Source of the DNA: Eubacterium sp.
Lineage (GTDB): Bacteria; Bacillota; Clostridia; Oscillospirales; Acutalibacteraceae
Length of the DNA: 13,275 nt
Assembly (NCBI GenBank): GCA_017543415.1
Contig: JAFYGD010000075.1
Span: forward strand, 1-13,275
Reading direction: 5' to 3'
The notes under the pieces: generated by a model
What the model was told of the DNA's origin: nothing
Seen by the model: only the letters and a program-made list of their open reading frames with translations
Database searches by the model: none
In this document: positions 1 to 6,169 of the stretch, in pieces
Numbering within the stretch: position 1 is the first letter of the stretch
Layout of the letters: every line of letters begins with the position of its first letter
Position numbers and translations under genes: made by a program

Positions 1-2118
1 AGCCATAACGCTTGCGGTATCCGTTTCACCCTCAAGAAGCGGAATTTTTGCAGTCATAGCCTCCTCGGGAGTGAGCTGATATTTTCCCGCATAGGGCATA
101 AGCACGGTAGCCGCACCGATTGAGGAGTCAAAGCGCTCAACAAGTCCTTTTTGCGAGCATACCTCAAGGCGGGAAAGGTTAGCCTTGAGTGCGTCTGCAG
201 CGCTCATATTTTTAAGCGCTTCGGGAACAGAGGCTCTGTAGCTCGTTTCGTCAGCCGCTGTTATTTCAGCCCTTGCGTGCTGAACAACGCCATTTGTATT
301 AAGGAAATCACGGCTTAAATCTACAATTTTATCTCCGCGCCATGTCATTTCAAGGCGGTTTTCATCCGTAACAACGGCAACAACCGTTGCTTCAAGGTTT
401 TCGCTTTCCGCAAGGGCGGTGAACTTTTCAACGTCGTTTTTATCAATAACAACAGCCATTCTTTCCTGGCTTTCTGAAATTGCAAGCTCGGTTCCGTCAA
501 GGCCGTCATATTTCTTGGGTACCTTATCAAGGTCGATTTTAAGTCCGTCTGCAAGCTCGCCGATAGCAACTGAAACGCCGCCTGCGCCGAAGTCGTTGCA
601 GCGCTTAATCATTACCGCAACCTCTTCACGCCTGAAAAGACGCTGGATTTTACGCTCTGTAGGCGGATTACCCTTCTGAACCTCTGCACCGCAGGTTTCA
701 ATTGACATTGAATTGTGAGCCTTTGAGGAGCCTGTTGCGCCGCCGCAGCCGTCGCGTCCCGTGCGTCCGCCGAGGAGAACGATTACGTCGCCCTTCTGCG
801 GAACCTCACGCTTAACGTTTTTCTTCGGGGAAGCGCCGATTACCGCGCCTATTTCCATACGCTTTGCAACGTAGCCCTCGTCGTAAAGCTCAACAACCTG
901 ACCGGTTGCAAGGCCTATCTGGTTACCGTAAGAGGAATAGCCCTGCGCTGCGCCCGTTGTGATTTTGCTTTGAGGAAGCTTTGCCGGAAGAGTTTTTTCA
1001 AAAGGAACCGTCGGGTCGCCCGAGCCGGTAATTCTCATTGCCTGATAAACGTAGGCTCTGCCCGAAAGCGGGTCGCGGATTGCACCGCCGAGGCAGGTTG
1101 CCGCGCCGCCGAAGGGTTCGATTTCAGTCGGGTGGTTGTGCGTTTCGTTTTTGAACTGAACAAGCCACGGCTCCTTTTTACCGTCAATTTCAACCTCTAC
1201 GTTGATTGAGCAGGCGTTGATTTCCTCGCTTTCGTCAAGGTCGTCAACCTTGCCGCGCTTTTTGAGCGCTTTGGTGCCTATGCACGCCATATCCATAAGG
1301 CATACAAGCTTGTCCTTACGTTCGCCGTAAACCTCTTTCCTTACGGCAAAATAATCCTGCAGCGCCTTTTCAACGGCTGCGGAATATCTGCCGTTTTCAA
1401 TCTTTATTTCATCAAGCTGTGTGGCAAAGGTGGTGTGGCGGCAGTGGTCGCTCCAGTAGGTGTCAATAACCTTAAGCTCGGTAAGCGACGGGTCGCGGTT
1501 TTCGTCGTTTTTAAAGTAATCGCGTACCCAGCATAAATCCGCAATGCTCATAGCAAAGCCCATTGATTTGTGGTAGTCTGCAATCTCGCTGTCGCTCATT
1601 TCGGTAAAGCCGTTAATGCGGATAATGTTTCCGGGAACGTCGCTCTTTATATCAAGCGTTTCGGGAAGCTCCATTGAAGCCTCGCGGCTTTCAACGGGGT
1701 TGATAATATACGCCTTGATTTTTGCGAATTCCTCATCGGTGATTTCGCCCTTAACCGCAATGATTTTTGCGGAAGCTACCGTCGGCCTTTCCCCCGCGGT
1801 CAAAAGCTGAATACACTGTGCAGCGCTGTCCGCCCTCTGGTCGTACTGACCGGGGAGATATTCGGTTGCAAAGTATTTCCAGCCCTCGGGGAAGCTTATG
1901 CTCTCGTAAGTGTTGTCAAGGTTAGCCTCTGAAAAAATCTGGCGGACCGCCTTTCCGAATTCCTCTTCGCTGAGACCCTCGGCGTCATAGCGGTTGATTA
2001 TTCTCAGCTCCTCAAGCGCAGTGATGCCGACATTTTCGCGAAGGTCGGTAAGGATGTTGCCCGCCTCAATGTCGTTGCCTTTTTTCTTTTCAACAAAAAT
2101 TCGATAAACCTTTGCCAT
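1..2118 (-). CDS. purL: Phosphoribosylformylglycinamidine synthase, large fused type (5' part, truncated by window edge)
   Basis: Catalyses the ATP- and glutamine-dependent conversion of FGAR to FGAM in cytosolic purine biosynthesis. The frame stays open from the ATG at 2118 to base 1, giving 706 residues; the rest lies beyond the left edge. The ATG follows AGGAG at 2126-2130 with a 7-nt gap. Visible signatures are SDHCRHTTF (residues 223-231), NETHNHPTEIEPFGGAATC (about 324-342) and the glycine-rich GGRTGRDGCGGATGSS region further on, all characteristic of the FGAM synthase core. About 220 residues precede the SDHCRHTTF motif, as in large single-chain PurL proteins, which carry the second core half and a glutaminase domain at the C-terminus. 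Bacillus-type genomes instead split the enzyme into PurS, PurQ and a small PurL. The family assignment is firm. That this copy continues to about 1200 residues with a glutaminase end is inferred, not seen. Confidence 0.96.
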   Translation of the reverse strand, partial: MAKVYRIFVEKKKGNDIEAGNILTDLRENVGITALEELRIINRYDAEGLSEEEFGKAVRQIFSEANLDNTYESISFPEGWKYFATEYLPGQYDQRADSAAQCIQLLTAGERPTVASAKIIAVKGEITDEEFAKIKAYIINPVESREASMELPETLDIKSDVPGNIIRINGFTEMSDSEIADYHKSMGFAMSIADLCWVRDYFKNDENRDPSLTELKVIDTYWSDHCRHTTFATQLDEIKIENGRYSAAVEKALQDYFAVRKEVYGERKDKLVCLMDMACIGTKALKKRGKVDDLDESEEINACSINVEVEIDGKKEPWLVQFKNETHNHPTEIEPFGGAATCLGGAIRDPLSGRAYVYQAMRITGSGDPTVPFEKTLPAKLPQSKITTGAAQGYSSYGNQIGLATGQVVELYDEGYVAKRMEIGAVIGASPKKNVKREVPQKGDVIVLLGGRTGRDGCGGATGSSKAHNSMSIETCGAEVQKGNPPTERKIQRLFRREEVAVMIKRCNDFGAGGVSVAIGELADGLKIDLDKVPKKYDGLDGTELAISESQERMAVVIDKNDVEKFTALAESENLEATVVAVVTDENRLEMTWRGDKIVDLSRDFLNTNGVVQHARAEITAADETSYRASVPEALKNMSAADALKANLSRLEVCSQKGLVERFDSSIGAATVLMPYAGKYQLTPEEAMTAKIPLLEGETDTASVMA

Positions 2119-2150
2119 CTGTTTTCTCCTTATTTGTTTTATTGTTATTT

Positions 2151-2179
2151 ATAATAGCATAATCGGGCGTTAAATACAA
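2151..2179 (-). promoter_or_regulatory. Probable sigma-A promoter of purL
   Basis: Read on the minus strand, TTGTAT (2174-2179), a 17-nt spacer and TATTAT (2151-2156) form a -35/-10 pair. A TG one base upstream of the -10 makes it an extended -10. Transcription would start near 2144, leaving a leader of only about 25 nt. That is too short for a purine riboswitch between this promoter and purL. No PurR-type operator was recognised. Confidence 0.6.
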
Positions 2180-2212
2180 TATTAATTTATTGTTAAATCT
2201 TATGTTTTTAAG

Positions 2213-2241
2213 ATGACTTTGATGGCGGCGTATGGTATAAT
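2213..2241 (+). promoter_or_regulatory. Probable sigma-A promoter of the PAS gene
   Basis: ATGACT (2213-2218) matches the -35 consensus at four of six bases. It is followed after 17 nt by a perfect TATAAT (2236-2241), with TG one base upstream giving an extended -10. The start site would be near 2248, about 26 nt before the ATG at 2274. It diverges from the purL promoter, and the two -35 boxes lie about 33 bp apart. Confidence 0.65.
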
Positions 2242-2273
2242 CAGAATGAAAAAGAAAGAACGGAGGCGTGGGA

Positions 2274-3392
2274 ATGGACAGCTTTGAGGATATAGCCTTT
2301 GAGGTTGAATTTATGTCCTGCGTTGTTGATAAAGCAGATGACCTTAAGGTTGTTGAAAGCGACAGCCATTTTTCGGAGTTTACGGGCGTTCACCCGAGTA
2401 AGATAAATCAGGGCAAGCTGGATTTCCTTGACCTTATTATTCATAAGGACAGGGAAACGGTTATGAAGCAGCTCTGTAAAAAGAACTCACCCTATGTTTA
2501 CCTTGACTTTTCAATAAAAAACAGGGACGGGGAATACGTTTACATACACTGCCTCGGGCAGAACATAAAAGGAACCTCGCTTTGCCGCCTTGCGCTTGCC
2601 GATATTTCGCAAAGCGAAAAAAAGACCGAGCAGCTCAAGGTGAAAACGGAAAGCTTCAGAAGCCTTGTTGACAAGGTTGAGGGCGGAGTTTGCGTTTTTA
2701 AGGTTAATCAGGATATGCAGTTTACGGTACTGTATATGAACCTTGCGTGCTGCAGGCTTTTCGGCACGGCAAAGGGCGCTTACCTTGATAAGGAATACAA
2801 GCTTGACGAGCTTATTTACAAGGACGACAAAAGCACGGTTTACCAGGAAATAGGCAAAGCCCTTGCAACAAGAAAGCCCATTGATATGGAGGTAAGGGTT
2901 GTTACCCACAGGGACAGCTATACCTGGTGTAAGCTCAATTCCGCTATTCAGCGTATTGACGATGACGGACTTCCCGTGTTTCACGCAATTTTTGCAGATA
3001 TTTCAAAAATCAAGGCAGCCGAGCAGGAGGCTGACAACGAACGCGATTCAATAGTAAATCTGTTTAAAAATCTGCCCGGTCCGCAGTTTACGGCGGAGCT
3101 TGAAACGCCGTTTAAGCTTGAGATAGTATCGCGCGATTTTATGGCGCTGATAGGTTATACAAGAACGGAATTTTTTGAAACCCTCGGCGGCGATTTTAAA
3201 AAGCTTATAGCCCCTGAGGACAGGAACAGAGCCGAAAAGGAAATTGCCGCAAAGAGTATAAACCGCAACACCGTTGAGGTTGAATATACGATAATCACCA
3301 AAAGCGAAAAGCGTTACAGGGTTGTTGACAGAAGAAAAATTGTCAGCGGTGAAAACGGACGCAAAACGCTCGGAATTTTAAAGTGCATATAA
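2274..3392 (+). CDS. Triple-PAS sensory protein without a recognisable output domain
   Basis: A 372-residue cytosolic protein with no signal peptide or membrane segment. Three PAS-like modules can be read. The first (about 10-112) ends in LALADISQSEKK, the second (about 125-247) ends in AIFADISKIKAAE followed by a charged linker, and the third (about 258-372) contains an IAPEDR turn. The D-I-S plus charged-helix endings are typical PAS/PAC borders. PAS modules bind small ligands or mediate dimerisation and normally feed a kinase, GGDEF/EAL or DNA-binding domain. None is present: the chain stops in what looks like the last strand of PAS3, just where a D-I-T linker would be expected. I chose the ATG at 2274 because GGAGG (2262-2266) sits 7 nt upstream; the in-frame GTG at 2268 is only 1 nt from that site. 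A strong terminator follows. PAS fold is likely; the ligand and partner are unknown. Confidence 0.85.
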   Translation: MDSFEDIAFEVEFMSCVVDKADDLKVVESDSHFSEFTGVHPSKINQGKLDFLDLIIHKDRETVMKQLCKKNSPYVYLDFSIKNRDGEYVYIHCLGQNIKGTSLCRLALADISQSEKKTEQLKVKTESFRSLVDKVEGGVCVFKVNQDMQFTVLYMNLACCRLFGTAKGAYLDKEYKLDELIYKDDKSTVYQEIGKALATRKPIDMEVRVVTHRDSYTWCKLNSAIQRIDDDGLPVFHAIFADISKIKAAEQEADNERDSIVNLFKNLPGPQFTAELETPFKLEIVSRDFMALIGYTRTEFFETLGGDFKKLIAPEDRNRAEKEIAAKSINRNTVEVEYTIITKSEKRYRVVDRRKIVSGENGRKTLGILKCI

Positions 3393-3394
3393 TT

Positions 3395-3434
3395 AAAACA
3401 GCCGCCGAAAATAATTTCGGTGGTTGTTTTGTTT
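3395..3434 (+). terminator. Intrinsic terminator of the PAS gene
   Basis: A 16-bp stem (3395-3410 with 3415-3430) closes over an ATAA loop and runs into TTTTGTTT. Two pairs are G-U when read as plus-strand RNA and would be A-C mismatches on the other strand, so it works in the plus direction. It begins 2 nt after the PAS stop codon and overlaps the possible start codons of the EIIA-like frame. Confidence 0.88.
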
Positions 3435-3731
3435 AACGGGGATATTATTTTTGAAAGCGCTCTTGCAAAAAGCAGGGAGGAAGCGATTGAAACGCTTTGC
3501 TCAAGGCTTTACGAGCAGGGCAGGCTCAATGACCTTAACGCTTTTAAAAAAGCGGTTTTTGAGCGTGAAAGCGAAATGAGCACGGAGCTTGCGCCGAACG
3601 TTTTTGTACCGCACGCAAAAAGCAAAGCCGTGGTTAAGCCCTCGGTTGCGCATATGAAAACAAAGGACGGGCATATAAAAGCCCTCGCCGGGCTGGCAAG
3701 GGCTTTAAATGATGATTCAATTAATATTTAA
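3420..3731 (+). pseudogene. Shortened PTS EIIA (fructose/mannitol type)-like frame, probable remnant
   Basis: An open frame of up to 103 residues resembling the PTS EIIA type-2 domain, which carries a phosphoryl group on a histidine for sugar uptake or regulation. Residues 8-50 fit the domain start (DIIF, KSREEAIETL, AFKKAVFERE). NVFVPHAKSKAVVKPSVA (60-77) fits the active-site segment, with H65 as the phosphorylatable histidine. After KTKDG (80-84) the chain jumps straight to HIKALAGLARALND, which in full domains follows roughly 20-30 residues later, and it ends before the usual last helix. So there appears to be an internal deletion and a C-terminal truncation. The only possible starts, GTG 3420 and TTG 3429, lie in the terminator of the PAS gene and have no good ribosome binding site (a weak GGTGG precedes the TTG). 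I favour a decayed gene. A translated minimal EIIA is possible. Confidence 0.55.
3674..3706 (-). terminator. Intrinsic terminator of the CdaR-like gene
   Basis: On the minus strand a 12-bp stem (3695-3706 with 3678-3689) closes over a 5-nt loop and is followed by TTTTATAT. One pair is a U-G wobble in minus-strand RNA but a C-A mismatch on the plus strand, which sets the direction. It starts 14 nt after the regulator's stop codon and lies wholly inside the EIIA-like frame. Confidence 0.75.
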
Positions 3732-4806
3732 TCGGGGTTGAGGAGAGGTATTTGTTTACCATAAGCGCTACTTTAAATACGATAGCGTCGTCAAATTCTC
3801 TCAGGTCAAGGCCCGTGAGCTTTTTGATTTTTTCAAGACGGTAAACAAGCGTGTTTCTGTGTACGAAAAGCTTTCTTGAGGTTTCCGAAACGTTGAGGTT
3901 GTTTTCAAAGAACTTCTGAATTGTAAACAGGGTTTCCTTGTCAAGGCTTTCAATGGAGCCCTTCTTGAACACCTCTTTTAAGAACATATCGCAAAGGGTT
4001 GTGGGGAGCTGATAGATAAGCCTTGCAATACCGAGGTTTTCGTAGCTGATAATTGAACGCTCGTTGTCAAATACCTTGCCTACCTCAAGCGCAACCTGCG
4101 CCTCCTTAAAGCTCTTTGCAAGCTCCTTGATACCCGTTACGCAAACGCCGATACCAACAATGGCGGTGCAGTAAAATTCGGTTGCAAGGGTGTCGCAGAT
4201 TGACTGTGCAAGCTTTTCAAGGTCCTTGGTTTCGATGTTCGGGCGAACCTCCTTAATAAGGGCAATATCGCTTTCGTTGATATTGATAACGAAATCCTTG
4301 CTTTTATCGGGGAAGAAATTCTGAATAATATCAAAAACGGAAACGTCGTTACTCTGGGTAATTCTTATTAAAAATACAACCCTTGTGGCGTCATTGTTAA
4401 AATGGAGCTCGCGCGATTTGATGTAAATATCGCCGGGAAGAATATTGTCAAGAATTACGTTTTTAACAAAGTTTGAGCGGTCAAACTTTTCGTCGTTGTT
4501 CTTCTTTATCTGTTCAAGGGCAATTGCAATAATTCCTGCGTAGTGGCGGCTGGCGTCGTCCGTTCCTTCAACAAAAACTGCGTATTCCGGGTGAGCGCTG
4601 TCACCGAAGGATTTATAGCTGCTTGAATCAACGCAAATCAGCGGACCGTTGAAAACGCCTGCGGAAATAACGCCCTTGCGTACCTCGCCTATAAGCTGAA
4701 GCTCGCTTGACGCAATAATTGTTCCGCTTTCGTCAACAACGCCTATAACGCGGTCTATTGCCTCTCTCATTTGATTAATAACGCCTTGAAAAAGTCTGTT
4801 AGGCAT
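3721..4806 (-). CDS. CdaR/PucR-family helix-turn-helix transcriptional regulator
   Basis: A 361-residue cytosolic DNA-binding protein. The N-terminal part (about 5-130), with IGVVDESGTIIASS (21-34), resembles the sugar-diacid recognition domain of CdaR regulators. The middle (about 135-290) fits their degenerate GGDEF-like region. The C-terminus (about 290-355) is the PucR-type HTH: NVSETSRKLFVHRNTLVYRL (305-324) followed by KIKKLTGLDLREFDDA is close to the family consensus. E. coli CdaR activates glucarate/galactarate use, but no diacid genes are near, so the effector here is unknown. The start is supported by AGGGAGG at 4814-4820, 7 nt upstream. Its promoter lies in a large palindrome that could be an autoregulatory operator. 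It converges with the EIIA-like frame, overlapping it by 11 bp. Confidence 0.88.
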   Translation of the reverse strand: MPNRLFQGVINQMREAIDRVIGVVDESGTIIASSELQLIGEVRKGVISAGVFNGPLICVDSSSYKSFGDSAHPEYAVFVEGTDDASRHYAGIIAIALEQIKKNNDEKFDRSNFVKNVILDNILPGDIYIKSRELHFNNDATRVVFLIRITQSNDVSVFDIIQNFFPDKSKDFVININESDIALIKEVRPNIETKDLEKLAQSICDTLATEFYCTAIVGIGVCVTGIKELAKSFKEAQVALEVGKVFDNERSIISYENLGIARLIYQLPTTLCDMFLKEVFKKGSIESLDKETLFTIQKFFENNLNVSETSRKLFVHRNTLVYRLEKIKKLTGLDLREFDDAIVFKVALMVNKYLSSTPIKY

Positions 4807-4839
4807 AATTTAACCTCCCTTGATGCAACAATAATGCAC

Positions 4840-4884
4840 AAAAAAATATCAGGTCATTTGTATATATTATACAAGAGACCTGAT
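4840..4884 (-). terminator. 37-bp palindrome: terminator of the rsuA operon and possible operator of the cdaR-like gene
   Basis: Two 17-nt arms (4848-4864 and 4868-4884) match at 15 of 17 positions around a 3-nt centre; the outer 8 bp (ATCAGGTC/GACCTGAT) are perfect. On the minus strand the hairpin is followed by A and seven Ts (4840-4846), a good intrinsic terminator for transcripts coming from rsuA, whose stop is about 90 nt upstream. The same palindrome covers the -10 box, part of the spacer and the predicted start site of the cdaR-like promoter, as a repressor operator would. Terminator function is well supported; operator function is inference. Confidence 0.75.
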
Positions 4885-4894
4885 TGTTTTGCAA
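4866..4894 (-). promoter_or_regulatory. Probable sigma-A promoter of the CdaR-like gene
   Basis: On the minus strand TTGCAA (4889-4894), a 17-nt spacer and a perfect TATAAT (4866-4871) lie upstream of the regulator. The predicted start is near 4859, giving a leader of about 53 nt that ends in the strong AGGGAGG site. The -10 lies inside the palindrome at 4848-4884. Confidence 0.65.
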
Positions 4895-4974
4895 CCTTTT
4901 TAACAAATTTTATTAAAAATTTTTGTATGAATTGCATAAATATTACAATAGATACTATATATTGTGTTCGTTTA

Positions 4975-5679
4975 TTAACTGTTGCGGATATTTTGAAGCT
5001 CGGTTTCGGTAATGTATCTGCTCTCGCCCTCTGCAAGAGCTTTATCAAGCTCAAGCGAGCCGATTTTTGTTCGCTTCAGCTCAACAACGGTTATGCCGTG
5101 CTTTTTGAACATTCGTTTAACCTGGTGATACATCCCTTCGCGCAGAACAACCCTCGCCGTTTTAAAGTCGCCGTCAACCGCGTCAAGCTCTGCTTTTTGC
5201 AGCTTTTTGCCGCCGAGCTCCATACCGCTTTCAAAGTCGCTTTTTACCTCTTCGGTAAACGGCCTGTCAAGGGTTGCGATATAGGTTTTGTCAACGTGCT
5301 TTTTCGGGCTCAGGATACTGTGGGCAAAATCACCGTCGTCGGTAATAAGAACAAAGCCGGTGGTGTCCCTGTCAAGCCTGCCTGCGGGGAAAAGTCCTTT
5401 TCGCTGCATATCCTTCGGAACAAGCTCAAGCACCGTTTTTTCGTTTTTGTCCTCGGTGGCGCTTATATATCCCTTCGGTTTGTTCAGCATAATGTAAACG
5501 TATTTATTTACCGTTATTTTTTTGCCGTCAACGGATATAACGTCGCTGTCGGCGCATTTCATATCCCCCGAAACAGCCAAAGCCCCGTTAACCGTAACGG
5601 AGCCTTTTTTAATAAGCGCTTTTGCCTCGCTTCTTGCTATATTCAGCTGTTTTGAAAGTGTTTTATCAAGCCGTTCCAT
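4975..5679 (-). CDS. rsuA: RsuA-family 16S rRNA pseudouridine synthase
   Basis: Converts a specific uridine to pseudouridine in ribosomal RNA; in E. coli RsuA this is U516 of 16S rRNA. The 234-residue length is normal for the family. Residues 1-48 form an S4 RNA-binding domain (RLDKTLSKQL, GSVTVNG). The catalytic domain contains MLNKPKGYISA (64-74) and the active-site motif GRLDRDTTGFVLITDDGD (100-117), with D103 as the expected catalytic aspartate. EGMYHQVKRMF (181-191) is the conserved RNA-contact segment. The ATG overlaps the end of the upstream gene by 14 bp and has only a weak ribosome binding site, pointing to translational coupling. RsuA, RluB, RluE and RluF are hard to separate by eye. 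The N-terminal S4 domain and small size favour RsuA, but the exact target uridine is inferred. Confidence 0.92.
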   Translation of the reverse strand: MERLDKTLSKQLNIARSEAKALIKKGSVTVNGALAVSGDMKCADSDVISVDGKKITVNKYVYIMLNKPKGYISATEDKNEKTVLELVPKDMQRKGLFPAGRLDRDTTGFVLITDDGDFAHSILSPKKHVDKTYIATLDRPFTEEVKSDFESGMELGGKKLQKAELDAVDGDFKTARVVLREGMYHQVKRMFKKHGITVVELKRTKIGSLELDKALAEGESRYITETELQNIRNS

Positions 5680-6139
5680 CTTTGTTAATCAGGGCTATTA
5701 AAAAGCCGTCGTCCGCCGACGGGTCGCAAAGGTCCGCGCCGATAAGCTTATCCTCGCATACAACAAGGTTTGCAATAACGTTTTCGCCCTTATCCGAATT
5801 AAGTATTTTATAGGTGTATATAACAGCCGCCTTTCCCCTGTAGGGCTCAAGGTCAAAGCCCTGCTGCTTTTGTATTTCGTTATAATCGGTATAAACCTCG
5901 TTGAACTCCTTTGGAATAATTATATCCTTCTGTTCTTCAACAATATCGGGCTCATAGCCGAGGGATTTAATAAAACTCCGCCGCTCATCGGCAGTTGAGC
6001 AGCTTACGCTTTTGCTTGCGCTTACCGTTTTTTCGGGGTGGTTAAGGGTAAAGGTAAGAATAATTACAATAATCCCCGTAAGCGCAAGAATTAAACCGAA
6101 TACCGTTTTCGGTTTTGCCTTTATAGTTACAATCTGCAT
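5666..6139 (-). CDS. DUF4830-like membrane-anchored protein
   Basis: A 157-residue protein with one membrane helix (about 12-32, VFGLILALTGIIVIILTF) after a short basic N-terminus, so the remainder probably faces outside. The soluble part reads as the DUF4830 pattern I know from Clostridia: RRSFIKSLGYE (53-63), IIIPKEFNEVYTDYNEIQKQ (73-92), GFDLEPYRGK (94-103), then a strand ending in VVCEDKLIGADLC (126-138). The function of DUF4830 is not known to me. The start has AAGGTGAT upstream (core 6145-6150) with a 5-nt gap. It lies 30 nt after hflX and overlaps the next gene, rsuA, by 14 bp. Its position in a cell-wall and ribosome operon gives no clear role. Family assignment is by recalled motif pattern only. 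Confidence 0.8.
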   Translation of the reverse strand: MQIVTIKAKPKTVFGLILALTGIIVIILTFTLNHPEKTVSASKSVSCSTADERRSFIKSLGYEPDIVEEQKDIIIPKEFNEVYTDYNEIQKQQGFDLEPYRGKAAVIYTYKILNSDKGENVIANLVVCEDKLIGADLCDPSADDGFLIALINKDGTA

Positions 6140-6169
6140 ATTATCACCTTTAAATAATATGCAAACAGG

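Noticed and set aside
2268..2273. GTG at 2268 as the start of the PAS protein
   Set aside because: It is only 1 nt from the GGAGG site; the ATG at 2274 has the correct 7-nt spacing.
2119..2273. Purine riboswitch upstream of purL
   Set aside because: The predicted leader is about 25 nt and contains none of the conserved riboswitch core.
2511..2984. 157-codon minus-strand frame opposite the PAS gene
   Set aside because: It is a shadow of a better supported gene with no promoter, ribosome binding site or recognisable protein pattern.
2274..3731. A single PAS–EIIA fusion broken by one stop codon
   Set aside because: The two frames are in register, but a strong terminator follows the stop immediately and the sequence between them encodes no plausible linker; shared frame is a one-in-three chance.
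4885..4974. AT-rich inverted repeat near 4902-4925 as a second terminator or small RNA
   Set aside because: The stem is made almost only of A-T pairs and is imperfect; the palindrome at 4848-4884 is a much better terminator.
4771..5655. 294-codon plus-strand frame opposite rsuA and the regulator promoter
   Set aside because: It is antisense to a clearly recognised RsuA protein, runs through the palindrome and AT-rich gap, has no ribosome binding site and shows no family motif.
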